Position numbers and translations under genes: made by a program. From the NCBI RefSeq assembly GCF_022458985.1, contig NC_061773.1, positions 5,090,001 to 5,154,000 on the forward strand: 64,000 bases of DNA. The letters run 5' to 3'. Shown one piece after another: positions 22,624 to 36,500 of this stretch. Position 1 is the first letter of the stretch; every line of letters begins with the position of its first letter. Below the pieces are notes generated by a model, which ran no database searches, was not told where the DNA came from, and worked only from the letters and a program-made list of their open reading frames with translations. This stretch comes from Mugil cephalus. Taxonomy: Eukaryota > Chordata > Actinopteri > Mugiliformes > Mugilidae.

Positions 22624-23197
22624 TGTCACACCGTGGTGAGGGTGTCTTGTCTTGGGGTTGTTTTGTCCTGTCATTTCCTGTTTTATTTTGAAAAGTAACT
22701 CTCCTCTCGTTTCAGGTCACTTGCCCTTCCTCATGTGTCACCAGTCTGATTGTCTTCCCTGATTCCTGATTGTGTCCACCTGTCACCTATTTCCCTCCAT
22801 GTGTTTAAGTAGTCTGTGTTCCCCTTGTCTCGAGCCAGAGTGTTATCGTACTCAACCTGTTCTCGTGCCTTGTTTCATGTCTTCAACCAAAGAAGTTTTC
22901 AAGTAAGCCTGTGAATCCTCTCGAAGAGAGAGTTTTTGTTTGTTAAGTCTTTTCTTAGTTTAGATCCATAGTCCTGAGGTTTTCCTCCATTCGGAGTGTT
23001 TTGTGTTTTTTTTGAGTTGTTTCTTTGATTTGAGTTTTCCTCCTTCTGGAGAGTTTTTTCATTTTCAGTAGTCAGATTAACGTCTAGGTTTTTTGTAGCC
23101 ATTTTGTTTGTCCCTCTGTGAGGGATCTCTGAAGAATCCAAATAAAGCCTTTTGTCATCTCTGCATTCTGAGTCCTGCTTTGAGTCTCGGCCTGACA
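22624..23197. mobile_element. Solo LTR (574 bp)
   Basis: Starts TGTCACACCG and ends CGGCCTGACA; the terminal five bases TGTCA/TGACA are inverted repeats. It is flanked by the 5-bp duplication ATTTT (22619-22623, 23198-23202). An AATAAA at about 23141 fits an LTR polyadenylation signal for + orientation. It ends about 170 bases before the gene E ATG, so it could influence that promoter. Minus-strand ORFs inside it are chance frames. Confidence 0.88.
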
Positions 23198-24829
23198 ATT
23201 TTGTGTTAAAAGCGAGTTTAACAAACGTCTGCCTTTCTGTGGCTCATTCATGTGACTTCTGTGGCTTCTGATCTTGTGGTTTTCCTGAAAACAAATTCTC
23301 TTAATGCAGGTGGATGTCACAGTAGTCAGACTACAGAGTAGTGTAGTCCATCACATAGTTCAACTTCATCATGGCTGGGAACCTGCAGCTACTCATCCTC
23401 ATGTGTGAGTTAAAACTTATTCTCAGCTTCTTTTCTTGTTAATGTTGCCTAATGTTTAATGTAGGATCCTCAGACATGTGATGACACTCATGTCACTGAC
23501 TTGTGTTACTGACGTGTTGTCTTACACCACTATAACAAATTAGAGTTGCTGATGAATCTGTTTTGAATTTTTTAACATTTCCTCCACCAGGTTTCTTTTT
23601 TGAGCTCAAAGCACAAGGTCAGTCTCTGAGTTTAATGTTGTCTCTTTTCATTGGAAGAGCAGTTTAACAGTATTTTTTTAATTATATTTTGAAAAACTCG
23701 TCATGTCTCATCATGGATCATTAGTAAATGTAATTCATGTAACATTTACCTCTAACATTTCAGACCTTCCTCCTAATTTGATGGTGAATCAAACAGAGAC
23801 TGAAGAAACAGACTCGGTCGTTCTCAACGGTCAGACTCCATCTGTTTCTGTGTCTCAGTGTTATTTCAAGTTTTTAAGAGACAAAGCAGCCAAGTCTTTC
23901 TCTTGTCTGAAGACACTGTCAGGAACTGAACTGCTGTCACTGGTACAACAACGTTCACCTGCTACAGTTGAAGTGACATGTTGTTACCTATGAGTGCATC
24001 AGTCTGAACACAGTAACATGTTGACCATCACCATACAAAGTGAGTACACTTGTAAATGTATCAACATGTTTCATTTCCCAGTTAGTCATTTATTCCATCC
24101 ACCATGTTTTTACCTTTTTAGCTCCTCAGCCTAAACTGACAGTGACTCCACAGCTGATCACAGAGACAGAGTCGGTGGCATTGATCTGTGAGACTCCGTC
24201 ATCAGTTTCTGTGTCTCAGTGTTTTTTGTTCTTTATGAGAACAAACACGTCCGGAGCTGTCTCTTGTCTGAAGCCACTGACAGGAACTGAGCTTCTGTCG
24301 ATGTCACAGCAGAGTTCACCTGCTGAGGTTGAAGTAACATGTTATTATACAGTGGAGCGTAGAGGAGGACAACATCCATCTCCACACAGTAACAGAGCCT
24401 CCATCAGCATACTGAGTAAGTGGCCATGCTACCATGTTGAAAACCAGAAATAATGAAAAAAAAAATCCTTTTAAAAGGTCACAGTGATACATAGCTGGAG
24501 ACTGTGATGTTTCATGAGGGCTTCAACCACTGCAGCAAATTTTCTGAATTGGGGTTACATAATCAAAATCAAGAATAACTTATTGTCATTATCTGTGTAC
24601 ATAATGAAATTTTGGATGCTAGCTCCTGGCTAACGTAGTGCAAATATAATAGAAAAAAATATAATAAATATATGGGGTGGGGAGCTGTGTCAGGAGGGAA
24701 GGTTGAACTGAGGTTTTCTTTCATTGCACTAGGTCAGACTGTCACTATGTCAAGTAGCAGTTTTGTTAAATATATTAAAACAGAGCTGAGTCAGCTTGGG
24801 GTGGGGAGCTGTGTCAGGAGGGAAGGTTG

Positions 24830-24835
<6 letters not shown>

Positions 24836-24867
<32 letters not shown>
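24836..24867. repeat. (GT)n microsatellite
   Basis: GT tract opening the split copy of the GTGAGGACATT repeat in the gene E intron. Confidence 0.9.
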
Positions 24868-24869
<2 letters not shown>

Positions 24870-25520
24870 GTACAGCTATCTTTCTGAGAACCAATTTAAG
24901 TTTCATACCATCAGATTGAGGACATTTCGGTACATTTCTGGCAGCTGGGGCACCATTAAAAATACCGTAAAATAACAGACAATTACGTTCTCGTAAAAAT
25001 ACAGTTATTTTCGGTAATTAAAATACAGTTTGTACTTGTAATTTTAACAAGATTTTTGCCTTATTTCAGGTTGTTTTAGCATTTAATTAGAAACATTTTC
25101 ATATTTTAAAACAATTAAATTATCTAGAATTATGGTAAATAAATGTTGCATTACGAAAAAGAAAGCTTAAATTTACAGAAATGTTCTGTTATTAGTTGGT
25201 TTTAATGACATTATTTTATCAAAAGAGATTGTATATTGCTTTATATTTGATGTAATATAACAGTATATGACACAAAATGATGTGATTCATCTTTCAAAAC
25301 ACGTCAAACTGTTGCAAAACTAGATATTTGGTTAGATTTGGTTAGAATTTACTGTGACACCCACTATGAAATCAGTGAAGAACAAGGTGTAGTCATCACA
25401 TTTTTCAATAGATCAACAAAAATGTAGAGAAGATTCTTTGAAGTTTTATTAGAACTGCTGTATTGGACTGCATTCATTTGAACAGGTGGACCTAATAAGT
25501 ACATTTTTTAATGCGAAAGT

Positions 25521-25742
25521 TTATTCTGTAAAATCAAAACACATATTTGTCTTTTTGAGCAGTGACAGACGTTTCTTGGCTTCAGCTGGTCTCAGGACAG
25601 AAAGGAGGTCACTCTTCTGCAGGTAGCTCAGGTCCTCCAGGTCCTTAGCTCCTAAACATTGCAGATGCGCCAGGAAAGGCTCAGGGTCTCTGAGTTTACA
25701 CATTGATTTGATGAAAGACAGAAGTGGACACTCTGCATCCAT
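25521..25742 (-). pseudogene. SAM-like exon, copy 2
   Basis: Paralogue of 17783-17969, with start MDAECPLLSFIKSMCKL and a four-residue insertion (KDLE) before DLSYLQ. The splice donor position is ATATGTG instead of GTATGTG, and the frame runs on to a stop. Confidence 0.45.
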
Positions 25743-25919
25743 AACTAGGAGGACTAGACGGGATGAAAAATACTGTTTTCACTATCACATTACAAAAAAT
25801 TCACATTCCAGATTACTCCGAGTCAACAATGCTATGCTTAAGTGAAATTACTCTTGTCCCACTAAGCTTGTACACAGGCAAAGGGTAATAATCTAGTACC
25901 TGCTCAGGCTTCCAACATT

Positions 25920-26105
25920 TCATGCTTGTTTCACTTCATACAATGCAAATGCTGGCACATAGGACACGTCATGAGGTGTAACAATAAAGTATACATGCTG
26001 GTCCTGCATCACAAGCATGAGCTCAATCTGTCTGAATTCAAGTGCCTCACCTTGGTTTAAACACAGAAAGAGTACCTTTTCGTACTGAGTGCCTTTCCAC
26101 TGCAT
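25920..26105 (-). pseudogene. Conserved ORF fragment of large repeat, copy 2
   Basis: Nearly identical to the core of 18142-18384 (LNQGEALEFRQIELMLVMQD). It lies upstream of the SAM-like exon in the same order as in copy 1. Confidence 0.4.
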
Positions 26106-27708
26106 CTCGGTAGCTGCTCAACATTGGGTTCTTTGACTAAGGTTTCTCCTACTGTGGAGCGCACTGCTTTACTGTACAATTCAGCATGGAAAGGAGTGTA
26201 GTTCTTAACCACCAGTTTATGCCATTAAATCAACTCTCACCACTTATCTACAGAGAGAAAGAAAAAACAATGATGAATCATGAAATTTGCCAAAATCAAA
26301 ATAAATGCTATTGGTTGTGAAATAGTCGACCTAAACTGTGTCAGCAGATCTCCCCTCAATAAATTAGAAGATGATCGTCATCTTATCCTTTACATATTTT
26401 TCAGTATTGTTTTGCATTTCATGTTGACCACTGACTAGTGTTGCACCAAAATTAAAACGTGAAAAACCATGAAAAAGGCAGAGTAGATCGCTCCTCCTAT
26501 ATTTGTGAGAGGCAAGAGGAAAATAATAGTTTTTAGAAAGAGTAGCTGGTTGAAATAACCCATTACCAAATGTCAGTATCATTTAGAAAACATTTGTTCT
26601 CTCTTCTTTGGAAGAAAATCCATTTAAAATTTTTAAAATGTCTCACTAGCGGCACCTGCAAGTGGAGGAGTAGGAGCAGTCTGCGTGGACAGATGACATT
26701 GCCCCCGGCCATACTTTTGTCATCATAATTTGCAATTGATGACATGCTAGCGGATTGATTTGCATGGTGGCCAGAGGCATGGTGGTAAATGAAGCTAATA
26801 CTACTAAGCTTCAGTTTGATACTTGCCTTCTGCCTTCGTCCTTCCTCCAGCCTCGACATTAGCTGCTGTTTGCTCCAAGTTTCTGTGACCAAACGGGAAC
26901 CGTCGCGTGTCCCAACAGCCAATGGCATGTCTTCGTCTTCTTCTTTTTCTTCTTCTTCTTCTCCAACCGTTTCTGTCAACCAATCCAAACGGGACCCGCG
27001 CTTTTCAAAGCATGCACTCCAATGACATGTCGCGTTGACGTTTTTTTTCTTCTGTGTTTGTGCAGGGAGACGTTGCAGCAGTAAAATGTCTCCTGATTAC
27101 ACGTGTTTTGTTCAGAAATGCTGTGAAATACTTCAAGACATTGTGATTTACATTGGAGTGTGTGTGTGTGTGTATATATATACACAATAGCCTACAGTGT
27201 TAAAAAGTTATTTTACTATTAATTTCTCAGTAATTTTAAATGATTTTTTAAAACTTTTTTAAAGTTGAATTTTGTAGTTTATTCCATTAAATAACAAACA
27301 AATATTTGTAAAATTACGATACATTTGTGAATATATTTTAACAATAAATATCTGTATTACTAATGATTTTTTTTGTAAAAGAACAGAAATATCGTGTTTT
27401 CACACGTGTTTTCACAGTTACAGTGATTTCATGTTATTTTACATTTGACACGTACCACACAGTCTATTTTTGTAAATTAAATGACAATACAGAAATAATA
27501 TGTAAAATAAACGGTAAAATTCTGTTATAATACCAGTCCTCACTTTTTTGGCCTCAATATTTGGTGGTTTTGAAGGTTAAAACTTTTAGGGTAAAGGTTA
27601 CAATTAGGTTATGGTTAGGGTTAGTGTAAAAGTTAGGGTTAGACATCTATTTGAGAGGGTTAGGGTAAGGGGCTAGGGAATGTATCATGCCAATGAGTGT
27701 CCTCACAA

Positions 27709-27878
<170 letters not shown>

Positions 27879-29986
27879 AGGTAGGGGGGATTTCCCAGCT
27901 CTGGGGAAGAAAGTGACTCTCAGTTTAATTTGTTTGAATTCACACAGAACCGACAGGCACAGGTCCATCCACAACAACACAGGAGATGACAACCCAGACA
28001 ATCACATCTTTCAGAAAGACCGCAGGTGGGACATGTATCTAAACATCAGTCCATTACATCAACCAGTTACTGAAACTATTCTAAAGGTTTTCTTTCATTG
28101 CACTAGGTCAGACTGTCACTATGTCAAGTAGCAGTTTTGGTTCACTATCTACTTCCCTAAAAGGTGACACACAAAATGGGTTTCCCAATAAATGACACAC
28201 CAGGTGTAGATCTAGAGCACATTAAAACGTTTATCTTTTTATTGTTTTATATTTGTCTTTTGTTTCTTAAAGAAACCGTTTCTAGAGGAACTACCACCCA
28301 ACTACCACCCAGGTCATGTAAGCAGAAAAGCTGCTCCGTCTTTTAGACCAGAGTTCATTCTGTCCACTATAACCAGGAAATGACAACCACTAAAAAATAT
28401 CAACAGTTTAAAGAGAACTGATCTCAGTGGTTACTGACTGCACTTTTCATACTCTCGTCTTCTTCTATTTCCTACATTATTCAGGGAAGTGTAGTGACAA
28501 GAGGTAAGATTTGTTTTTAAAAATTATTTTCAACAAAAGCTGAGTTACCTTGTTTAATACTGAAGTTCAGGTAAATGCTGAGTAAAGGTTCACTGGAGCA
28601 TCAGCTACTGAAGCAGAGGGAAAAAACATATTCACATCCTGGATTATTTAACAAGAGTTTTATTCATTCCCATACAGATCACAAGCCAGTGTTACTGGTA
28701 ATGTACACGTTTACTGATTGGTCAACATCACAATATCACTTCATACATATATGGTATAATTTGCATATTTCTTTTTCAGTGCATTGATCTTTTTTTTGTC
28801 CTCTGTTGTAGAAGAATCTGTGAACATGACGAGTGTTGATCCTGCAGTTGTTACCTGCAGGGAATATTGAGTCCTACCATGTGATCAGCTCATTGCCTGG
28901 TGCCAACTATCCCACTGCTGGTGAGCTTCTGCTTTTTCTCCTTGTGCTTATGGGTGTGTGATAAAACGATCAGATATATAAGCAACAGTCCCTGTGATGT
29001 TTAATTGGATGTTTATTTGGATAAATGGTGCAATAAAACATTTCTGATTCTCATAATTTTTTAGGATTTGATCAAAGGAATAGTGGACATTCGTGTGAAA
29101 ATGAGAAGGTGAGTTACAAACTTACTAGTTGTAGAACTGAGCATGATTACTATTTAGAACTAAAGAGCTCTCACTGTCTTTTTTTCCTAGTCTGAAGTAT
29201 ACCATGTGTATGATGTAATCGCTGACAAGTCAGCTGCAGTAGCTCTGGACAGTAACGCCTACAGCACTGTAATGAAACACTAGTAAACACTAGAAGACCT
29301 GCAGGATTAGTATCAGGGAGATATAACATTTATTTATGTATTTATTTTTGGAATAATGAGAAGTTTCAACACAGCAACAAACATCTGCCACCTGGTTAGT
29401 ATGTTTGTAAAGGCTTCATACATAGCCTAGTACATTCTGCAGATACAGAACACATATCCTGCCCTCTGCTGTTGAACCTGAGCCTTGCATGTCCACTGGT
29501 CCACAGGCTTTATCCTGTCAGGAACAAATGCTGTCAGTAATTATCCAAGCAGAAAACGTGGTCTTTCGACATTAAGTGTTATGTACAGTAACATTCACAG
29601 ATTTGTGCCTGCCTCTTTTTTTTTTTTTTAATTTTTTACAATGAATATGAGTTCATGCATATATTGTGTACATACATAAACAGATTTTACCATTATTTAT
29701 AAAATGTTTCAGAGCTTTTTTTTCAAAAGTATTGATATCTTGATTTGAGAAATCGATTTTCTGGTATCGGGTATCAGTATTGATATTTCAGTATCGATCT
29801 GCACATCCATCCATTCTCTAATGAGTCACAACTGTTTTGGAGTTCATAGTGTTGCTCCTGATCGTTGTATATCATATCATAGGAACCTGTCATGTAACAT
29901 GCATCAGTGTTATTTAGTACTCTTATTTGTATCATGATTAGATGTATATGTAAGATTTAGTCAGATGTTTGCATCATTTTGTTCCT

Positions 29987-30128
29987 TCTTCTCTTCTCTT
30001 CTCTTCTTTCCTCTCCTCTCCTCTCCTCTCCTCTCCTCTCCTTCCCTCCTCTCCTCTCCTCTCCTCTCCTCTCCTCTCCTCTCCTCTCCTCTCCTCTCCT
30101 CTCCTCTCCTCTCCTCTCCTCTCCTCTC
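29987..30128. repeat. (TCCTC)n pentanucleotide microsatellite
   Basis: Paralogous to 5805-5907: both flanks match, but most units read TCCTC, with residual TTCTC units at the left edge. Confidence 0.95.
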
Positions 30129-30497
30129 ATGTTTTCTCTCTCTCTACCCATCTGGCCTCAAGCAGACGTCCCTCTCATAAGAGCTCAACATTCTGCTCAG
30201 CATTTCTTCCTCTTAAAAATCATTTTGAGACAATGTGGATTCTTCTTCATATTGTATAAATAAACGTAATTCTGGGTGGAGTTTGCATGTTGAGGTGTGA
30301 GGCCTGTGTCTGTGGTTTGTCTCTGGGTACTCCGGTTTCTTCCAGCAACCCCCACAACCCTAGTGAGGATAAGCGGTAGTAGAAGATGAGATGATTGTTG
30401 TGCTGCAGTGTGAGGACATTTACGAAGTGTGTGCTTCTGTGGCCTGTTGAATGCTATTATCTCTTTCTGATGCTTACTGTGGTTTCCTGCCATTAAG

Positions 30498-30567
30498 TAT
30501 ATAACGTGTCAGTGACTTGTACGCTGACACCAGAAAACTTCCTGGAGGAGTAGTATTCAGCTTCATC
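30498..30567 (+). promoter_or_regulatory. Candidate core promoter/5'UTR of gene C
   Basis: TATATAA at 30498 sits 70 bases before the ATG, in the block conserved with genes B and D. Confidence 0.45.
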
Positions 30568-33500
30568 ATGACTGGACACCTTCTGTTTATTGTCCTCATC
30601 TGTAAGTTAAACATCTCATCATTAACGTTGGCTCTTACACAACGATACAGGAACACCATTACTAACGATTGTAAGGTTAATACGTTATATGTCTCACTAA
30701 GTATTTTTATCTGCAGCGTATATTAACAGTTTTACATTAGATGCATCTTAGCTGCAGGTTAAATATTCCTATGCTGTGGTGAAGTTTCTTGGGAGTGACT
30801 AGTGCATCTATTTCACTTGGTTAAAAATCTTTCTCTGACAGATTCTTTTCATCAGATCAAAGGTCAGTCCCTGAGATTATCTTTTTTTTATATATATATA
30901 TAATCAGTCGTACAGTATCCATACATATTTCATCCACATATGTTGACCTCTGTCTTTTCAGCTCTGCCTGCTCCTAAACTGACAGTGACTAGATCAGTGA
31001 TCACAGAGACAGACTCAGTCACACTGAGGTGTGAGTCTCCATCATCTGTTCCTATGTCTCAGTGTTATTTCTACACTTTAATTGCATCTAAAGGAATTAT
31101 TAACGACTTCCCCTGTGTGAAGACACTGACAGGAATTGAGCTTCTGGACATAGTAAACAGCCTATCACCTGGTGTGGTTAAAGTCAGCTGTTTTTATGAA
31201 GTCCAAACTGAAAGGTCTGAATACAGTGACTCCAGCACCATCACCATACAGAGTGAGTGACTTTAATATGTTGTTATATCTTTAGAGTCAGCACAAATCA
31301 GTTCAATTTAAGTTGAATTTTAGTTCAGTTAATGTGTTGGATGTATTGTAGTTTAAACCTGTCTAAATAATATTTGTGAATAAATGTTTGAATGCTTCAA
31401 CTTTCAGCTTCTCCTCCACCCAAACTCACCATTGATCCACCAGTGATCACAGAGACAGACTCAGTCACACTGAGGTGTGAGCCTCCATCGTCTGTTTCTG
31501 TGTCTCAGTGTCATTTCTACACTGTGAGTGGACGGACAGTCAGAGACTTCCCATGTCTGAAGACACTGACAGGAAGTGAGCTGCTGCAGATGGCAAGTCT
31601 CACATCACCTGCTGAAGTCAAAGTAACATGTTGTTACACTGTAAAGCGTCAATCTCCATACAGTGATGTATCCTATATCACCGTACAAAGTGAGTATCTG
31701 TCACTTTCATCGTTTTATCTTGACATCAGCACAGGAAGTCATATTTTACTCATGAATTTGTCTTTAGGAACAAACAGAGACAAAGATAGAATCACTGATT
31801 TATCAACATCCACCCCCAGTAAAAAGTCACCTGCAGGCAGAGATGAAGCAGGTATCGTTTTTATTGGCTGAATTAATGTTTTTTTTTTTATGGCAGAATA
31901 TGTGTGTGTGTGTGTGTGTGTGTTTGTACTTGCACAGCTATCCTTCTGAGAACCAGTTTAAGTTTTATATCAGCAGATTGAGACATTTGTGTAAAGTGAG
32001 GACATTGTGGCCTTTTTGGCTGTTTTGAAGGCTAAAACTCAGTTTTAGGGTAAAGGTAAAGGTTACAATTAAGTTAGGTTTAGGCATTTAGTTGAGATGG
32101 TTAGGGTTAGGGTGGGCGAGGGAATGCATTATGCCAATGAGTGTCCTCACAAAGATGGTCATACAAGAATGTGCCTGCACGTGCGTATGTGTGTTTTTTT
32201 CAAAAATGGCAGTGACCCGTTCATATGAATATTAAAGTTGCACTGATTTCGGATGATACCTGATGCATATTGTGTTTATCCACCAGATCCCACTGCTGCT
32301 ATGCCACATAACACTGTTAGCTCCACCACCTCAACTTCCCAGACAACAATGAACCCAGCATCAGATGACACATTTGCTAAATTTGACTAATGATTCACAT
32401 ACATTGTTATACAAAAAGTTTAAATACAGACTGTGTCAGCCACAAGTAAGATACTGAGGTGGCTTTTAATGTTCCTGATTTAGTTCTGAGCATTTCCACA
32501 ATTTTTACACTTAATGCATGGTGTTAATATGAAAACGTACTTTGCCCGGACAAGCCCGCTGATACAGAGGGCAAAATAAGTATTGAACACAGGGCGATTT
32601 TTCATAGTAAACTGATTTCTAAAGGTACTATTGACATGAAATTTCCACCAGGTGTTGGTAACAACCCAAGTAATCCATACATAGATAGAAACCAAATTAA
32701 ATAAGTTCAGAACTGAAGTTATGTGTAATAATGTAAAATAACAGAGGTAAAAAGTATTGAACACACACAAAAAGGGAGGTGTAAAAAAAGGCATGGAAAG
32801 TCAAGACACCAACTGAAATCTATCAGTGATCAGAAAGCCATCCTGCCCCTTGTCACTGCAAATGAATATGAGCTGGTTCAGTCCAGACTGATGGCCTATA
32901 AATGGCCTATAAAAACCTCATGATGGGTAAAAGCAAAGAACTCTTTCAAGACCTTCACAACCTTATTGTTGCAAAACATTCTGATGGCATTGGTTACAGA
33001 AGGATTTCTAAACATCTGAACGTTCCAGTGAGCACCTTTGAGGTCATAATCCAGAAATGGAAAGAACATCATTCAACCCTAAACCGGCCACGACCAGGTG
33101 CTCTTTGCAAGATTTCTGACAGAGGAGTGAAAAGAATTATCAGTAGAGTGGTCAAAGAGCCAAGGACCACTTGTGGAGAGCTTCACAAAGACCTGGAATT
33201 AGCAGGTACAATTGTTTCAAAGAAAACAATAAGCAATGCACTCAACAGCCATGGCCTGTATGCAGGCTCACCATGCAAGACTCCACTTCTGAAGAAAGAG
33301 CATGTTGAAGCTTGTTTAAAGTTTGCTGCACAACATTTGGACAAGCCTGTAAAATACTGGGAGAACATAGTCTGGTCAGATGAGAGCAAAATTGAACTCT
33401 TTGGATGCCATAACACGCACCATGTTTGGAGGACAAAGCTGTTTGTCTGCATACAGTACTGGCAAACTTCATATAACTGAAGGGAAGATGAAAGGAAAAA

Positions 33501-36500
33501 TGTACTGAGACATTCTTGAGAAAAATCCGCTGCCATCTACCAGAATGAAGATGAAATGAGGATGGACATTTCAGCAAGATAATGATCCCAAACACAGAGC
33601 TAAGGAAACTCTCAACTGGCTTCAGAGAAAGAAAATAAAGCTGCTAGAACGGCTCAGCCAATCACCTGACTTGAATCCAATTGAAAACCTATGGAAAGAA
33701 CTAAAAATCCGAGTTCATAGAAGAGGCCCACGGAACCTTCAAGATTTAAAGACTGTTTGTGTGGAAGAATGGGCCAAAATCAAACCTGGGCAATGCATGT
33801 GACTAGTTTCTCCATGCAGGAGGCATCTAGAAGCTGGATTACACCTGGTGGAAATTTCATGCCAATAGCACCTTCAGAAATATGTTTACTATGAAAAATT
33901 GTGACGTGTTCAATACTTATTTTACCCGCTGTATGTCATGTAAACAGATTTTTTTTTTTTTTTTTTTTTTACCTAAACTATATTGTTTTCCTTTCTCATT
34001 CATGTCCTGTGATCTAGTATTAGTAATACTGAAGATTTAAATGTCATCAGCTTGTGTGAACATTTTGTTGCTCTGTTGTTCAATCACATAAAACAGATAC
34101 AAGTAGACGGGTCATGGTTGTGATTATGACTGCTTGTGGAGTAACTGTTGGTGTGTTACTGGGGATTGGACTTGTGTGGAATCAACAGAGAGAAGGTAGG
34201 AACAATGCTTTTTTTTAGTTTTTTTTACTAATTAAACCTGAACACATATATTTATTAAGTCTGTAGATTACTTTTTTGGCAAAAAATTCTGAATTTCACA
34301 CACTCACACACGCATTGTTGCGCATAAATCTATGTGACGGGTGTGTGACGGGTGAACTACTCCTCAAATACGTGATATGAAAACCACACGTGACTGTTAG
34401 AGTGTACAGGCACACACTGTGTGGTGTTTGTGGAAATCAAATAGCGAGGGGTCATTCGTGCTGTGCCACACTCTGTCTCACGTCTCAATGTACAGATAAT
34501 CATTTATTTTATAATGACGAATTTTGAGTTTAACAGCAGCTTCGCTTCACAATTCAAGCAGTCCATGTATTACCAAGAGAGACGATGTGACAGTTTAGGC
34601 TATTTCAAGTCTACATGTTCACACGTTAAGTTAACGTTAATTAAATATAAGATATAATAATTCAATGCCTAAAATTATTCTATGTCCAGCAGCACTTATA
34701 TGTGGTTGAATTTTCAGTTTTACTTCCACAGTAGTTTACATTTGGAGAATGCTGTTCACGTTGCACTGAAACCAGTCGGTGACTTGACTGACATTTTGTC
34801 AGGAGAACATTATGTGACCAGTTACTCTGTCCTCCCCATACTCCAGCTATGCAGGGACAATGTGTTGGCTGTGTCAGAAAACGATCTCCAGTTAACAAAG
34901 TCAATCAAAACTGGAATTCTAAAAAAGCTGGAGGCCAAGTATGAATCCGATTCAATGCGCAAATTAATGCGAAAATGCACTTTCCTCGACCCTCATTACC
35001 GTGGAGGATATGAGACTAATGGCAATGCATTGGCTGAGACCAAGGCAGAATTACAGGGTGAGAACGTGAGCTTAGAGGGGCAAGCACCAGCAGATCCAGT
35101 GATCATCAGAGTAGAAGAGGGAGAGGCGCAACCTGTTCCCCCACGAAAAAGGTGACTCTGGGAAGTCTCCTGCAAAAACAAGCTGATGACGTGGCAGGTC
35201 CCGTCGGCACTGTAGAGGTCCGAGACCGAGGTGAAGTTGGTTTGATATTGGATATTCAACAGATATTCAAAATAAGTACCAACATAATAAGTACTCCAAA
35301 CCAATGCAGAATAGTTCTCCTATGAAGTACCAACCACACACAGGAGTCACTAGGTCACATGGCTTGTGAGGTATTGAAAAAAAGACCATTCCTTATAGGA
35401 AATAATGGCTTTTCCTTAAAAAAATCATATATAATAGAGTGTGCATACAATTGATGTAAAAAAAAGGTGTGCGTGGTTGGTACTTTATAGGAGAACTATT
35501 CCGCATTAATTCAATTCAATTCAAATTTATTTATAAAGCACATTTCATGCACAAGGCAGACTCAATGTGCTTTACAAGAGGTATACATAGTTACAATACA
35601 AACATTTACATGAAAATCAGTTTGGAATCAATTGAAAGGTATAGGTGCAAGCAATGTTCCCTCTAATTTTTCATGTGTCTGGGCATACACACAAGCTCCC
35701 TGAGCACACCGAGGACCACTGTAAGCAACATTTACAGAGTAGACCTTTCTCACTCGAAAAAGAAAAAATCTCACCCAGTTTCACTGCTTGTTCTTCTATT
35801 TGCACATTCTCCGACAGCCATTCCATCTTAAAAGAACCGCATTTCTTTTTTACTTTAGCGTGGTGAGTGGATGTGTCGCTGCCCGTTCGTTTCGCCATGG
35901 TAAGGGTTGTTGTTAGCTAGCTAGCCTGCACGGCGCATATGGACAGGGCAGAGGGCACATAGGCAAGCACTGTCAAGGCTATGATTGGCTGCGTAGTGTA
36001 AGTGAACTGTATCGTACCATTGAATGGACACCTGTCACTCACGTGAGTTACGTTGCAAAATGGTAAAGAAAACAATATTATTGGTCTAATTAATTAGATT
36101 AGATTAGGTTTAATATTAGATATTAATTAATACGTTTATGTTGAATTTTATTTTATGCGCTGCATAGATTTTCTTGTGCGCTGAGAATGTGCAAGCAGTG
36201 CGCGATTGCGCAAGCGCGCAGCTTAGAGGGAACATTGGGTGCAAGTAAACAATGATATGATATGTATGCCATTTTCACCACTTACACACTAAAACTCACA
36301 CAACCACACATGCACACACACACAGCTCAGCAGAATGCTGTTGAAAAAAGATAGGTTTTTAATCTGTTTTTAAAGATGGCTACTGATGTGGCATGTCTAA
36401 CTGTGTCGGGCAAGGTTTTCCATTTTTGTGGGGCATATACACTAAAAGCTGCCTCCCCTTCTTTGGATCTTGTGCAAGGGATGAGTAAATTGCCACTGCC

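Larger units (their letters stand above)
24930..27536. mobile_element. Large repeat element, copy 2 (2.6 kb)
   Basis: Inserted inside the GTGAGGACATT repeat: the left flank GAGGACATTTCGG and right flank CAGTCCTCAC are adjacent in the intact copies (compare 7284-7320). It begins TACATTTCTGGCAGC and shares with copy 1 the ACCGTAAAATAAC ends, the SAM-like exon, the 26-kb ORF piece, the CTT tract and the GCCTACAG empty site. It lacks both nested hATs and about 2 kb of interior. Confidence 0.65.

Noticed and set aside
22899-23320. Minus-strand open frames of 99 and 78 codons
   Set aside because: They lie in, or overlap, the solo LTR at 22624-23197; no motif and no splice support.
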